Below, piece after piece: positions 21,871-33,749 of a stretch of 64,000 nt of DNA. Under the pieces are notes generated by a model that did not search any database, was not told the origin of the DNA, and was given only the letters and a program-made list of their open reading frames with translations. The stretch's first letter is position 1. Each line of letters begins with the position of its first letter. A program made the translations under genes and the position numbers. Origin of the DNA: Sclerodactyla briareus (Eukaryota; Echinodermata; Holothuroidea; Dendrochirotida; Sclerodactylidae); the NCBI GenBank assembly GCA_026419785.1, contig JAODTK010004743.1:1-64000 (forward strand), given 5' to 3'.

Positions 21871-24800
21871 AACCAGTTTTCTGAAATCTTTCACTGGGGT
21901 CTCTGAAGTGTCCCAGTAGCCGCACTTTGTTATTTTTGTTCTCCATGTCCAGTCAAGGACACACTATATGTTCGAACTTGCTCACTTAAGTCCTCTTCTA
22001 AAGTTTTATGGATTCTTCCAGCTCACCTTGTACAGTCACACTCACTTTTCTTTCTTAATATCTATGTTTTCTTAATTGTGAAAAAAAAAAAAAAAAACTG
22101 TTCATTTGTTACCGCCACCAACCCCGGGTACACTTCCTGCCTGGAGAGTGTGGCATTAGCCTAGACGGAGGGGCAAGCATCAATGAAGCCTGTCCCCCAC
22201 TTCAACAAAGTCCCCGCCCCCTCTCCCATCAACGACAATTCCTTTGTCTGATTTTGTTGAAGGGCCGGATCGGGTATTTTCATTTGCATTATTCCAGGAA
22301 TTTTCAAATAATAAATTTGGAAAAGGGAAATGAGAAGCGAGATGGGGGTCTGCGTGTCGGACAACCTTCTCACTTCCTCCCACCGTCATCGATCCCTGGC
22401 CCTCCTCGCCACCCCCCTGTTAGGTGTGTGAACCTCCTCATGCTTCATTGATGATTGTTCTCTGCCGGTTGTCTTTAATAGCCACCATTATGCAAGATTT
22501 AGGTTGGTGACTGTAGATTCCCCCACTTTGTCTCGAAAGTTTGAGTGTGTTGTGGTGTTAAGGGATCTCCTAAATCTCCAATTATACTATTAACCACTGA
22601 CCTGATATCTCTAGCAAGTCAAACAAACATTATATATTTTATAAGTCTGGAGTCGATGATCTATGTACACATGACATTGGTGTGTGGTAAGTTAATCATT
22701 CCGCTACTTGCATGCTCCGGATGATTAATCAGATATTAGATGCTTTGTGAAAGGCTCCTTTTGTTACATAAGATGGATACTACTCATGACAGTGCCCAGG
22801 CTACGCATACTGTCGTGTTTGTTAGGGAATATGCAGAAAACCTATACAAGCCTGAGTCGAGACTTTGCCAAAACCGGGCCCCTTCCTAAACTCTCTCTCT
22901 TAAAAAAAATCAAAGATGAATCTCAATTATTGCTGGATCAAGTTTGGAAGTGATTTTTAAAACCTATTGGCGGAACCTTTTCCTTTTGGGAATCATTGTT
23001 GACATAGTCAAGACTGCCACAAAGGACACTGGATTTCATCGCCGGAAACGATAGTACCATACGGTGGGTATACTCAAGCGAGCGGTTTAATGTTACAAGA
23101 AAACTGGCAGGTTACGGAAAGTTTCATGAATTGTGTTCAAGCAAGCTCATAGAGTTAATTACTTTAGTGCATTACGGATACCGTGATGGGAGACTCAATA
23201 ATCGTGGTGGAAGGGATGTATCCCCGATGGTCTTGTTTCTATTAATATAAACCATGTCATTTAACCGTATTCAAGGATCATTTTCACTGATAGAAGACGA
23301 TGAGCACCATGAAAAAACTGATCATGAAAAAGACATAGTCCTGTTTAGACCATGTCATGTGAAGATCACTTTATGAGGTCACAATAGTTATAGTTGCATT
23401 GTAATATGGTGGATTTCGTTCACGTAAAGGAAACGTTTGTGCCTCGGAAGACAAAATTACAAACAGAGTGACGAGCCAAGTCCGCCGTTTATTAAATAAG
23501 CTATTAGCGTCACAGGCATACAGCTAAACAGTGTATAATGTTGTGAGCATACAAATTGAATCGACATGGCCCTGCGTGAAACTGAGTTCGCGAACCTACA
23601 CAAGATGAAATAATTTATTTCAACCGTCAATTGTGAGGTGGATCGAAACTAGAAAGCTACGGTCGTATAGTAGAATTCTACGGACTATAGATACTACCAG
23701 TCGTCTGTAACACAATTTTCAATTATTTACAATTCCAATTGTTGTCACTCTATTGCGAATATTCTTTAACAAGAAATAATGGTGCCTGGGCCTCCTTGTA
23801 AGAATTTATTACACTGAATTACGACGTAGCCGTCACGGTGACATGCAACGTTGCTATTATATGAGTTACGACATGAGTAATTATTCAGCTGGGACAATGT
23901 CACATAAAATGGCCATTCATTGCTTCTGTGCAGAGCGTGGCTGGATGTATGCGAAACGTGTCATAAATTGTAAATCGCTTCAAGATTGAATAGGGACGTG
24001 GGGCGAGACTATCAAAAGGATTCTCAAATCGAGACAACGTTTTAGCCGTCTTGTGTTTTGACTTTGATTCTTGTTGTATTTGAGGAGGAAATGTTTCGCA
24101 AGTAAGGTGTGAGTGACTTATGTTTCTTGATCATGAATTAATTGCAAAATGTTTCAGAACGCATTATCTTAGGATTCGTCTTTGAATTTCTTTTTTCCAG
24201 GACAAAATTGATATATTTTCTCTCAAATTATATCACCGTTATTGTTTTGCCCTGTATGAAGTCGATGTTATCTTTCTCGATATTTGTCCATATCACAGAA
24301 AAAACAAATCAGATCTCGTTCAGACCTGTGGATTTCAACCATCTCGAATTCGTAAAAGTTTCGGGCAATATTCTACCCTTAGCGTGCTTGATGTTTTGTA
24401 TATGTTTGCTTGTCTTGCGATGAAATTACGATGTGCTTTTTTTGGTAGGCCCATAATATTTGCTTGGGTTCAGTTTTCGTCTTAACCGTCCTGTAAAAAA
24501 AAAAAACCTCCGGTAATAACAGTTGTACTTCACGGCCGTGTTTTCAGTTGGGGATAATGGCTGTTTTCCTGTTCTGTTCCACGATACACGATCTTTCAGC
24601 AGCTATCTCTTCATGTGTGTACACACAGAACTATGATGGTTAAATCGAAAACTCGCGGGGAGCCCTCAATGAGTTATGATGAATACCCGCCAGGCTCGAT
24701 TCCCATATGCTTTGCTTTTGATCAGCATCAACATAAAAAAAAAAAAAAACAATAAAAAAACTTACCTAATGAGTCATCAGTATCAGTGGTGGGCATAATA

Positions 24801-25130
24801 GCTATATACGCACATTTTTTTTAAATATCATAACAGATCCAGTGCAACAATCGTGTTTGATTCTTTTTATATTGGAGTACGCGTATTCCTAGTATGTTCG
24901 AAGTCACTTCTGATATCCACCTCATATATCTTTCTCAGAAACCGCCCTGCGGTCATTCAATTGTTTAGTTTTCAGTTCAGATGGAACCTAGTGACCTAAT
25001 ATTCTGTTAAAATTAAAGTCGAAACGCATATCATGCTCAACCATGGAGGTAAAAGACATGGAGAAACAACGCTATAACCCTCCCCATGCCTCTACGATCA
25101 ATCACTTCCAATTCTGAGTCCCACTCAGGC
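21871..25130. other. No recognisable gene
   Basis: About 3.2 kb without a recognisable exon. Homopolymer tracts lie at 22081-22097 (A17), about 24494-24506 (A) and about 24736-24750 (A). I searched here for the TIL and first FReD exons that copy 2 should have and did not find them. Confidence 0.4.
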
Positions 25131-25134
25131 CGTA

Positions 25135-25358
25135 ACCTTCTCTTCCGCTTCCGAGCTGTCCACCGCGGCAATTTGAATTCCCCGAGAAACCCATTAAGCC
25201 CTTTGAAAAGCGAGCTGCACCATGGAGCAGAGTATGAGCTGCGTATTGATCCAGAGACAGAAATGGCAGCAGTTACTACGCCTTCACAGCTCCTCCAGAG
25301 TCGAGAACGAAACTGAAAAGTACAAGTTAGCTCGTTGGATCATACAGCGGAAACTCAA
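25135..25358 (+). pseudogene. FReD central exon, copy 2 (5' part degenerate)
   Basis: Homologous to 3064-3322. The clear part reads KSELHHGAEYELRIDPETEMA, then SSSRVENETEKYK and SYSGNS across shifts, matching ..NEKLH.L....YELRIDFET and the Y.SFRI..E..KY.L..YSG block. The 5' third (before about 25200) is poorly conserved. The donor GTTAGT starts at 25359, as in copy 1, and the next ~80 bp of intron also align. Frames are broken, and no upstream TIL or TILa exon was found, so this copy looks truncated. Confidence 0.7.
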
Positions 25359-27468
25359 GTTAGTACTCAATAATGACAAACTATTAAAAGAGGTTAAAAT
25401 ACCCACATCATGCTCAACACGGTGAAACCTCAAAGTGAAATGAATATGCCTATGAGCGTAACGTCTGACTGCGGCTAACTATATTGATGAGTGGGTTCGA
25501 GCTTAGACTTAAATCCGGCAGTAAATTTCGGCAATTTTAGTTGCACTGACATATTGCTACTCCGCAACGTGGACGTTTTAAGTTGTCCCGTCGTTTTGTT
25601 GGTGTTGTTCCTCGTAGGTACGTTATCGAGTTCGCGCGAGTGGATTTCTTCATTCATAACGCAATATATGTGTTGACAGTCCTATTTTATTCTACCTGCA
25701 TTGTTATGGTCAGTAATTCTCTTTCCAAGCATTGAATGAAACCGCCCTTAAACTGGATTGCCAGATAATATGGTTAGGATTCCTACCATGCAGATGTGTC
25801 GTGGTGTGCGGTATGACTGTGAGAATCATTAATTTTTAAAACAACAGTGGTGATTTTTATAGGAGGAATTTAAACTAGTAATAATGTGAAAGACCGTAAA
25901 ACACCCAGCAAACTCGTGTATAAGACGGTAGACTTGATTCATTAGGACGATATTCCATAGAATCAATTGGCCATGATGCAGCATCATTGCTGCATCCGTA
26001 CACATGTAATTTGATCGGTGTGTTCGTTCGATTTTATTTGGAAGAGATATTTCCCCTTATGGAACTTGTTTATATCTCTGCAAATCAATTCGCAAATGTT
26101 TGAGATAATCCGCTATCCGCTATTGCGTGGGTCAAGTTGCATCTCACAGCCGCACATATGGAATCCTTAGCCTAAATCGAGGCTTTTGTCGAGTAGTTAC
26201 GGTTAAACCATTGATTAAAGAGCACATGAAGCGTTCACATATGCCTCAACGGCCTTCTGTGAACTTTGAACTGCTGTCTAATTCGGCTCGGAATAGGTAT
26301 ACTACAACTGGTAACTGGCTTCTGTGAACCGTTCAAAACTGTGCTGGCTATTTAGCTACAAAAGGTAACTGATAGGTGGGTGGGGGGGGGGGGGGGGTCC
26401 CGAGGGGCGAAGTGGGAAAGTCTGTTATTTTTGACTATGCTCCGACTCCCGCCGCACGTTGTTTAAAGCTCTGGCAAGCTCTTGCGGATACTTCCCTCTC
26501 AATCTAAAGAAACATTTCTATCAGATGAGTATTCAAAACATACGATGGGCTATCCATGTGCCTTCGGTCTGTTTGTGGTGTTTGCGTACATGGGTGAATG
26601 ATGAAGTGCAATAGTGCTAGTTTAGACAGATACGTGCAAAATCCTGATGAGGCATGAACGAAGAAATGAATTCACCTAGTGGTTTCAAATCTATTGAAGA
26701 GTACACGACTGCTACCGACATGGAGGTGTGTAGCATCTCAACTTCAGGGTAGAATTAGTATATTTGCCTGGCGAACTTCGGTAGCGTTGGTTATTCCTTG
26801 TCCTTGTTCGGAATTAATCTGTTCACGCATATCTCTCTCGGATGGGGCCATACAAATTAGAGGAAAGAAGGAAAAACTATTACCGTCAAAGGTAGGTGTG
26901 CTTCCTGTGGGGGGCGATTCGTGGAGGTACCCATAACCCGGTATCTGTCGTTGAAACGCCCAACTGTCGATAAGTATTATCAATTTAATGTGTTTTATCA
27001 AGACACGCGTGCCTGAACGTCATGACACTGCTTTATAGCGATACGATGGCTGTGTATTGTCATATTGTTGAAAACAATTTGTGTCAATTTCAGGCGCACG
27101 CTAAAGCATCTTTTTTCAAAGAAGAGGATTTCTGATCCAGAGTAACTTCTGCGTCAATATTTCAGGTCGTTAATTAGAAAAGGACAATTTGAACATGCAG
27201 TGGTCAATACGGAAACTCAACTGATACCACCTTGCTTAATACAAATTAACAAATAATCACTAATAACGATCAATTATATAAAACAAACATAGCGTGCGAT
27301 GTGGTAGGTAAGGAACAAGAAAATGCAATAAACACGGCGGAAAATGTTTGGGTTGGCATGTCGTTGGAATATGCATGGCACAACCCACTACAATGTATAC
27401 TCATTCATGATCGCCACCTGATGAAGATGATGCGTGCTATTCTTCCAACTTTTCCCGTGCTCTCATAG
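25359..27468 (+). other. Intron of FReD copy 2
   Basis: It contains the dispersed repeat at 25930-26110 (shared with 17876-18062) and a G16 run at 26382-26397. No other exon is recognised. Confidence 0.45.
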
Positions 27469-27572
27469 TTTAAATTATTTGAGTTATCACGTCAACAAAC
27501 GGTTCAGCAACCTACGGACCAGGACAACGATGGATCGAGCAGCGTACACTGTGGTAGAGAGATGAAGGGAGG
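27469..27572 (+). pseudogene. FReD penultimate exon, copy 2
   Basis: Homologous to 5137-5245. The acceptor CTCTCATAG ends at 27468. Across shifts it gives HVNKRFSN, then the YDQDNDGWSS-equivalent block, VHCGREMKGGWW. It is followed by a TTA-rich tract as in copy 1. Boundaries are approximate. Confidence 0.68.
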
Positions 27573-27667
27573 ATGGTGGTTAATTATTCATTATTATTAT
27601 TATAGTTAGTACTGCAGATCTTTGATGACATGATGTAAGTATTTTATTCGTCGGAAGAAAGTGTTCA

Positions 27668-27796
27668 CGCCTGCGCTTATACTAATCTGAAACGGGAATC
27701 ACGGCAGCCACCAGTAGTGGAAAGAACATATTACTGGAGAATTAGTGGATACGGAGCGGCATACAGTACACGGAGATGAAAATTCGACCCAGTTGA
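27668..27796 (+). pseudogene. FReD terminal exon, copy 2
   Basis: Homologous to 5337-5495. The reading across shifts is ACAYTNLN, then YYWRISGYGAAYST and YTEMKIRPS followed by a stop at 27794-27796. EMKIRP at the C-terminus is diagnostic for fibrinogen domains. This copy keeps the expected stop position better than copy 1. Confidence 0.72.
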
Positions 27797-28834
27797 AGAT
27801 GGATCGGGCTGATGATTCTGATAGTATCAGTACGCCTTAAAGTATTATTATAGAGTAAGGTTAATACCATCAATCTCGATGGTGACGTGAATCTGGCACG
27901 TGGTAAACTCAGCCGAATACACAGATAATAGTCGCCCAAATACGCCAGTTAGAAGCGGACCCCCCAAAACAGAGCGTTCCTAATCGGCTGATTTTATTGG
28001 ATAGGAGTGGGTAGTGTATTCTTGTTAGGGCCAGGGGTTAGATTAGGGATTAGTGTTAGCGACATCCAACTACTTTTGTTCAGACGTTAGTAGCGGCCAC
28101 GATTAAATAGGTTCACCAGTCCGTGGCTGTTCGAAGAATTTCGGACAAGCCTGTTTCAAGTTTAAATACTATTTTTTGTTTAGTTAGTTTGTAACCTCTC
28201 AGTTTCTCATGAGCTGGAGGCAGATATTTGTGTCTGTTAACCTTTCTTGACTAATAAAGTCACGTCAGCCACTAGCGTATTATAACGATTTTAGCCCGTT
28301 TCACCTTGGTGGGGCGTCGTATCATGAAACAGAATTATTTAGTATTTAGTTGGAAACGATCGCAGTGGACCTTTTATTCGAAACGCGATAGTCTATATGC
28401 TATCTGTTTGTTACAGGTTGTAATATGATTCATAGTGAATTTGCCGTGTGACGTGCTCAGCACAATTATTGGAACATCATCAGTGCACGGTGAAGAATAT
28501 TTCATGTTGGGAAATTCACTTGTCTCTCTAGAAGACCAATACATACATTTGAATCGGAAAAACGTTTAAACCTATCGTTTCTCAACGTATTGTGTGTGTG
28601 ACAGGCGGGGGGAGCGGGGCTCGAGGGTTGTGAGTGGCCACTGTTCCATTAGAAGATGGATGGAAGTTGGATGGATGCGATGGATGATTGGTTATACGGG
28701 TTTCAGAAGCCGACTAAGGTCATCAGAACTTCAGTAACTCCAACAGGACCGACCACTTTCTCGGAACCTGGAAGAGCGGAGTTCAACGTCACTGCTCAAA
28801 GCCGACAGACAAGACTTAATGCAAATAACCCGTA

Positions 28835-28985
28835 CAAATCCCATTAACCCAGAAAATCCAATGCATACGCGGAACAATGAAGTGAAGACCCAGACCTCGC
28901 CCATCCCATTGTAAGTGCAGTCACCGGGGGAAAATCGTCCGGTGAACCGCTGGAATTCGAACCCGGAATATTTGTAAAGTGTCAC
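28835..28985 (-). repeat. Possible SINE fragment with B-box-like sequence
   Basis: On the minus strand CCGGGTTCGAATTCC (about 28949-28963) resembles a pol III B box (GGTTCGANTCC) with one extra base. It is followed by a GC-moderate body. The block is absent from the matching part of FReD flank copy 1, which suggests insertion. The A box is not clear. Confidence 0.3.
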
Positions 28986-29024
28986 TTGATTTTACCCCCA
29001 CTCTACCATTTCTTTGCCCAATCT

Positions 29025-29056
29025 AGATAGATAGATAGATAGAGAGATAGATAGTA
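29025..29056. repeat. GATA microsatellite
   Basis: Tetranucleotide GATA repeats with one GAGA interruption. Confidence 0.85.
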
Positions 29057-29399
29057 GATCATGGTGGCATAAATACCGTATCGATATCGGAAGACAATAT
29101 TCACCGTGGACGTCAGGCAAAACGTCGCGATTGCTACCAGATGACAATGCCTTTTTCAAAGAGGGTATTGTCGTAGCAGCAACTGGAAAAACGAGCGACG
29201 GCTTCTCTTGCCATGACATAATGACGAAGATCCGACGGTTCAGTTCAAATTCAATTATACACACGGTGAACGTAACTAAGAATAAGCAAGCAAAAGTTCC
29301 ATGGTATACTGCCAGAGCGATATTTCTGCTGTAAGATCGATACATGCAAATTTGTGAGGGCGTTTTATTTCCATGGGATTGCTGTGTTCGAATGTATTA

Positions 29400-31250
29400 A
29401 TACGGTAACACAAGAACGTGATTCTCACAACTAAAAACTATGGAAAATTCATGAAAAATCATTTCCTAAAATACCCTTCTCTTCATGATATGATGTATGA
29501 AGGCGGGTAAACCGCCCGACGTGTTAACCCGCAGACAAGAATGAAAAAGAAAACAGCCTTTTGTGCGACCCAATTTAGGGAAGCACGATAAAATATTTGG
29601 ACTCAATCGACCTTTGGAAGACCTTCCTGTTGTTTAGGAATCGAAATCAACGTCAGGTTAGTCGGGACCAACGTTTGTCGCCACCCACCAAGTTTCGTTC
29701 AAATCGGGGTAAACTACAGATTTGAGTGAACCTGCCCGTAGAGGGCGCAGATAGGCAGAGTGATGCCCCTTTCAAACTCATCCGGGAATTCACCAGGGCA
29801 GACATATATACCAAGTTTCAGGTCAATCGAGACAAAACGTTGGAGTTATTGCAAATAAACACGCTTGAAGTTCTACATCACCCAACACCATACACAGTTA
29901 CTCATTTTTTTTTCCCCCACCGGACACTTTGTGTCGCGGGGATTATAATATCAGTTCTGTTTGAGGGTATCACGTGGTTGCTCACGTCTTGCTCTCTGGA
30001 CATCAGTGAGCAATTCAGCGGAGATTATGGACATGTCAATGTATTCATATTTTTATGAATTTGGGGGCGGGGGGGCAAAAAAATAGTTAACTCAGAACCG
30101 GTATGAAGTTCGATGGCCCACATGCAATCAAGTTGTAGGGATCCGACGTTGGTAGCACGTTTAAGGGACAGGGGTATTTTCGTTGGGATACTTGAAAGGA
30201 TCTCAAGGACTGTCTGACCTTCGAATGAAATCAACTCCATACGTATTCAGACGGCCCCGACTCCCGCGGATCATCGAGGGCGAAAGGACAACCTAGACCT
30301 ACGCACAAAATCACCACCCCCATAAGGGCAATGTGTGTGGCAAAACCAAAGAACGGGATTTACTCAATCAAAAACTATTGAAATTCATGAAAAAATTTCC
30401 ATAATTTAAATACCCTGTTTCTGTATATGTATGTATGAAGTTGAGGGGGTGTAACCGCCGACGTGTTTATCCCCGCAAAAACAGGCTTTGGGGACCTTCA
30501 GGTAGAGGAAGCACGATCAAATATTTGACTCAAATCGACCTTTTGGAACGACCGTCTGTTGTTTCGGACTCGAAATCAAAGTCATGTTATTCGGGACCAA
30601 CGTTTGGTCGCCACCACAACCAAGTTTCGTTCAAATCGGGTGTTTATGAATAAACTCCAGTATTTGGCAGTGCAGTGAACCTGCCCAGTAGAGGGCAGCA
30701 GATATCGCAAGTGATGCCCACTTTCAAAACTTCATCCGGGAATTCACCAGGGCAGACATATATACCAAGTTTAGGTGTCAAGCGGACCAAAAACGTTGGG
30801 AAGTTAGTGAACTAACGCTTGACCATTCGACACACCCAACACCATATTATCACCGGACACGTTGTGTCGAGGGGGAATAAATATGTCAGTTCTGATTTGT
30901 TGTGGTATCACGTGGTTGCTCACGTCTGCTCAGGGAACATCGTGAGCAAATCAGCGGAGATTGAATGTCAATATGACTCCAAATTTTTATGATTGGCAAT
31001 AGTTAACTCAGAACCTGGTTTATGAAGTTCGCTGGCCCACAGCAATCAAGTTTGTTTGTAGGGTTCGACGTAGCAGTTAAGACAATTCTGTTGGGATAAG
31101 AAAGGATCTCAAGACTGTAGCCTCGAATGAAACTCAACTCACTGTTATTCAGAGGACCCCGAATACAGCGGATTCCATCGAGATGCGAAAGACAACCTAG
31201 ACCCTACGCACAAAATCACCACCCCCATAAGGGCAATGTGGCAACTAGTG
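29400..31250. repeat. Tandem duplication, two copies of a unit of about 0.9 kb
   Basis: The unit at about 29400-30335 recurs at about 30336-31245. Matching blocks in order: AATTCATGAAAAA (29447, 30373), GAAGCACGAT (29580, 30508), GGACCAACGTTTG (29666, 30595), CATCCGGGAATTCACCAGGGCAGACATATATACC (29780, 30732; offset 952), ATCACGTGGTTGCTCACGTC (29969, 30908; offset 939) and CTACGCACAAAATCACCACCCCCATAAGGGCAATGTG (30299, 31205). Offsets vary from about 900 to 950 bp because of indels. The 110-codon frame inside copy 1 is not kept in copy 2. Confidence 0.85.
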
Positions 31251-32340
31251 GTGTTAATGAGTTAAGGACGATGGCGAAAAACAGTGCACTTATATATTTT
31301 GTGGATTAGAAAAGACTGCATGGTTGCAGATTGAGAAGCATTAAAAATAGCTCTTCACTGTTGTCAACCATTTGCCACACGGAATAAAAGTTAGTCGAGC
31401 AATGTATGCTCCTAGTTGTGAGAATTTCTATCACCGCTTTGTGAAAAATCAGGTGGTTATCGAAAAACGAAGAGGGAGAATTGAGATTTGGGGAGACAAA
31501 TAAGAGCCTGCTTGTGCCGAGTGAGGAGGTGAGAATCTGGCCGAGCATTGTCCCGACCTGGACTTTGTTTTAGCCCTCAAGGCCGCTCGGACATACAGTA
31601 ATAAACTAAAGAAATGGAGCCGGCTCGGCCTCAGTTGGCCGGCCTCGACACACCCCGGGTTAGAATGATGAAATCTTCACGTCCGACGACCTTCGCAGAG
31701 GCTGGTATTCACGCATCAGTGCGTTTCTGATATAAGGGTGACGTCACGGCCTATTTTAAGGGGGATGCGGGGAGAGGGGGTCATGCTGCCAAACTTCCGT
31801 GTGCCTTCTACACCCCTCCCCCATCCATCCTTTTTTAATAAATGCCTCATGTAGTTATATGGGTTTACTACGTTAGCTTGGTGTTAGTGGCGGTGGCACA
31901 GTAGGGGTAGGGTAGCAATATAGTAGTCAAGTACCATATCTGTGGAAATACAATAGTGGCAGAGACGTAGCTAGAATAATATGAATGCAATATTCAAATT
32001 ATTACCACAGTATTTAACAAAATGAGACAATCAATCAAAAATAAATTAGTCAGTCAAGAAGGATCAGGAAGGGGTCGAGTCTACCTTTGTAGTCGAAACT
32101 ACTCACAGCAAGAGTCTAATGTCCGAATTTTGTTTCGCGCGAGATATTGTGAAAACAGTGCCGGGAAGCTTTTTTTTCCCATGTATACTTGCCGACTAGA
32201 GGATCGATCCTATTCAAGAACAACAAGGGTGCAGACCTGGATTAACTGCCACATCATTGTCAGCGTGAATCCTTCACCAGGTACACGGAATAAGGCAATG
32301 CCTCGTTGCAGTTACTTAACGTGGGGTTGGGGTATTCAAC
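31251..32340. other. No recognisable gene
   Basis: A 111-codon plus-strand frame (32022-32357) shows no domain. Nothing else is assignable. Confidence 0.3.
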
Positions 32341-32344
32341 ACGA

Positions 32345-32535
32345 AGACGGCAATTGAAAATTGCCTAACCCCTCGTTTGTAGTTTGTCCTTGCTCAATCC
32401 CTAGTGATGACCGCCACTTGAGGTAACAGGTTCCATTTTTGAAGTCTAGCTATGGATTACCCGAACTGGAATCGAACCCAGGTCTCCGGGTGGAAGGCCG
32501 ACGCTCTACCAGTTGTTGCACACCACTCGGTTTGT
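32345..32535 (-). repeat. tRNA-derived SINE
   Basis: Read on the minus strand, an A-box-like AACTGGTAGAGCG is followed about 30 bp later by a perfect B box (GGTTCGATTCC, about 32465-32475). The tRNA-like part cannot form a full cloverleaf: the anticodon stem is mismatched and no acceptor stem closes. It is followed by a non-tRNA tail reaching about 32345. This is the head-and-body layout of a tRNA-derived SINE, not a functional tRNA gene. Confidence 0.6.
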
Positions 32536-33745
32536 TTGATAGTGGACCCTTGTGGGAAAACAAGTGGAGTGCCCTGCAATCGCACCCGGTGTTCTGTTGT
32601 ACTCACACACCGGTCAATGTCTATCCGCAATCATTACATGCAAGAACTGGTTTAATCGTCATACTGTTTAACGAAACATCAAACACTAACGTGTTTAATA
32701 CTGCCTTCGCTTCGGGATATCTGTTCACATGACAAAAACTTTTCCCCTCCATTCGTGGCATCTTAACTTCGGAAGGCATTCCGAGTAAGCTCAATAATCA
32801 GACCGGGTGGCTTCGTTATAGAAATTCATACCTTCAGCCATTGACCCTCACCATGGTCATTCAAGTACGGGAATGTTGCTAAGACACAGGGCTTCCAAAA
32901 TTATTTTGAAAAGGAGGGGGGGGGGGGGGGGCAACTAACTGGGGGGGGCATAGTGCATCTCTTTTTTCTCTTTAGAGATCAAAGGTCAAGTCAAAATCAA
33001 GAGGTCAAAGCAAAAAAAAAAATCCCCAAAATGGCAAGACCGAGCTCGCTTCACAGAAATTTATTGAAAAAAGAAAAAAAAAAAGGAGGGCAGCGCCTCT
33101 GGAAATGTAAAGAGGCCTCTTACATTAGTTAGAAAACACTTCCTGAGGCTTTTTAACCCTATTGGCCTGGATCAATCCTATACAAAAATAAAGAAGAACC
33201 AAAAAACCTTTTCCTTCAATTTGATCCAAAATTTCATTGAAATTTGACGGAATATGGTTCTGACCTAACCATACCCCCACCAATTTGTAGTTAGCCTTCA
33301 GTTGAAAGCTCACAAACTTCTGCATAGGAAAGTTGTGGAGTTGCGCCCTCAATTTGAGGAAGGAAACTGCATAAGCGATTCAAATTCGAGCTTGAGCCGA
33401 AAGTTCCGGGCTAGCCTAGTAACATTAGTCTAGCCTAAACCCTAGTTAGGACTATGGGCCCGGGCGGGCCTATGTTCTATTATAGCCCGTCACAAGATAT
33501 GAAAACTGAAAAAAAAGTTGTTATTCTTTGAGGGTTATGGCAGAAACTGTGCAAATTTGTGTGAAAAAAAATACTGCTGAAAAAAACAAAAATGACAGCT
33601 GATTCGCATAATTTGCACAAAATAATTTTTTTTTTTTACCTTCTCTGATTCCCAAACAAATTTTTCCCCACCTATCAAGTTGGATTAAACTTCTATAGAC
33701 ATACGTTCCTAGAGTGCTGTGAAATAGCTTTGAACTGAGGTGCAC
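32536..33745. other. No recognisable gene; homopolymer runs
   Basis: Contains a G16 run (32916-32931), further G and A runs to about 33085, and a GGCCCGGGCGGGCC palindromic patch near 33457. No exon was found. Confidence 0.35.
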
Positions 33746-33749
33746 TTCT

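Larger units (their letters stand above)
27797..29165 (+). repeat. 3' flank of FReD copy 2, shared with copies at 5.5 kb and 41.8 kb
   Basis: Colinear with 5496-6640. See that entry for the shared blocks. A third copy at 41780-42400 matches the middle part (GCGATAGTCTATAT, GACGTGCTCAGC/GTGTGCGGCTCA). Near its end it contains a GATA microsatellite (29025-29056). Confidence 0.68.

Noticed and set aside
29726-30058. 110-codon plus-strand frame
   Set aside because: Lies in a tandem unit; the second copy of the unit does not keep the frame.
32440-32520. Functional tRNA gene
   Set aside because: B box is present but the anticodon stem is mismatched and no acceptor stem closes; fits a SINE head better.
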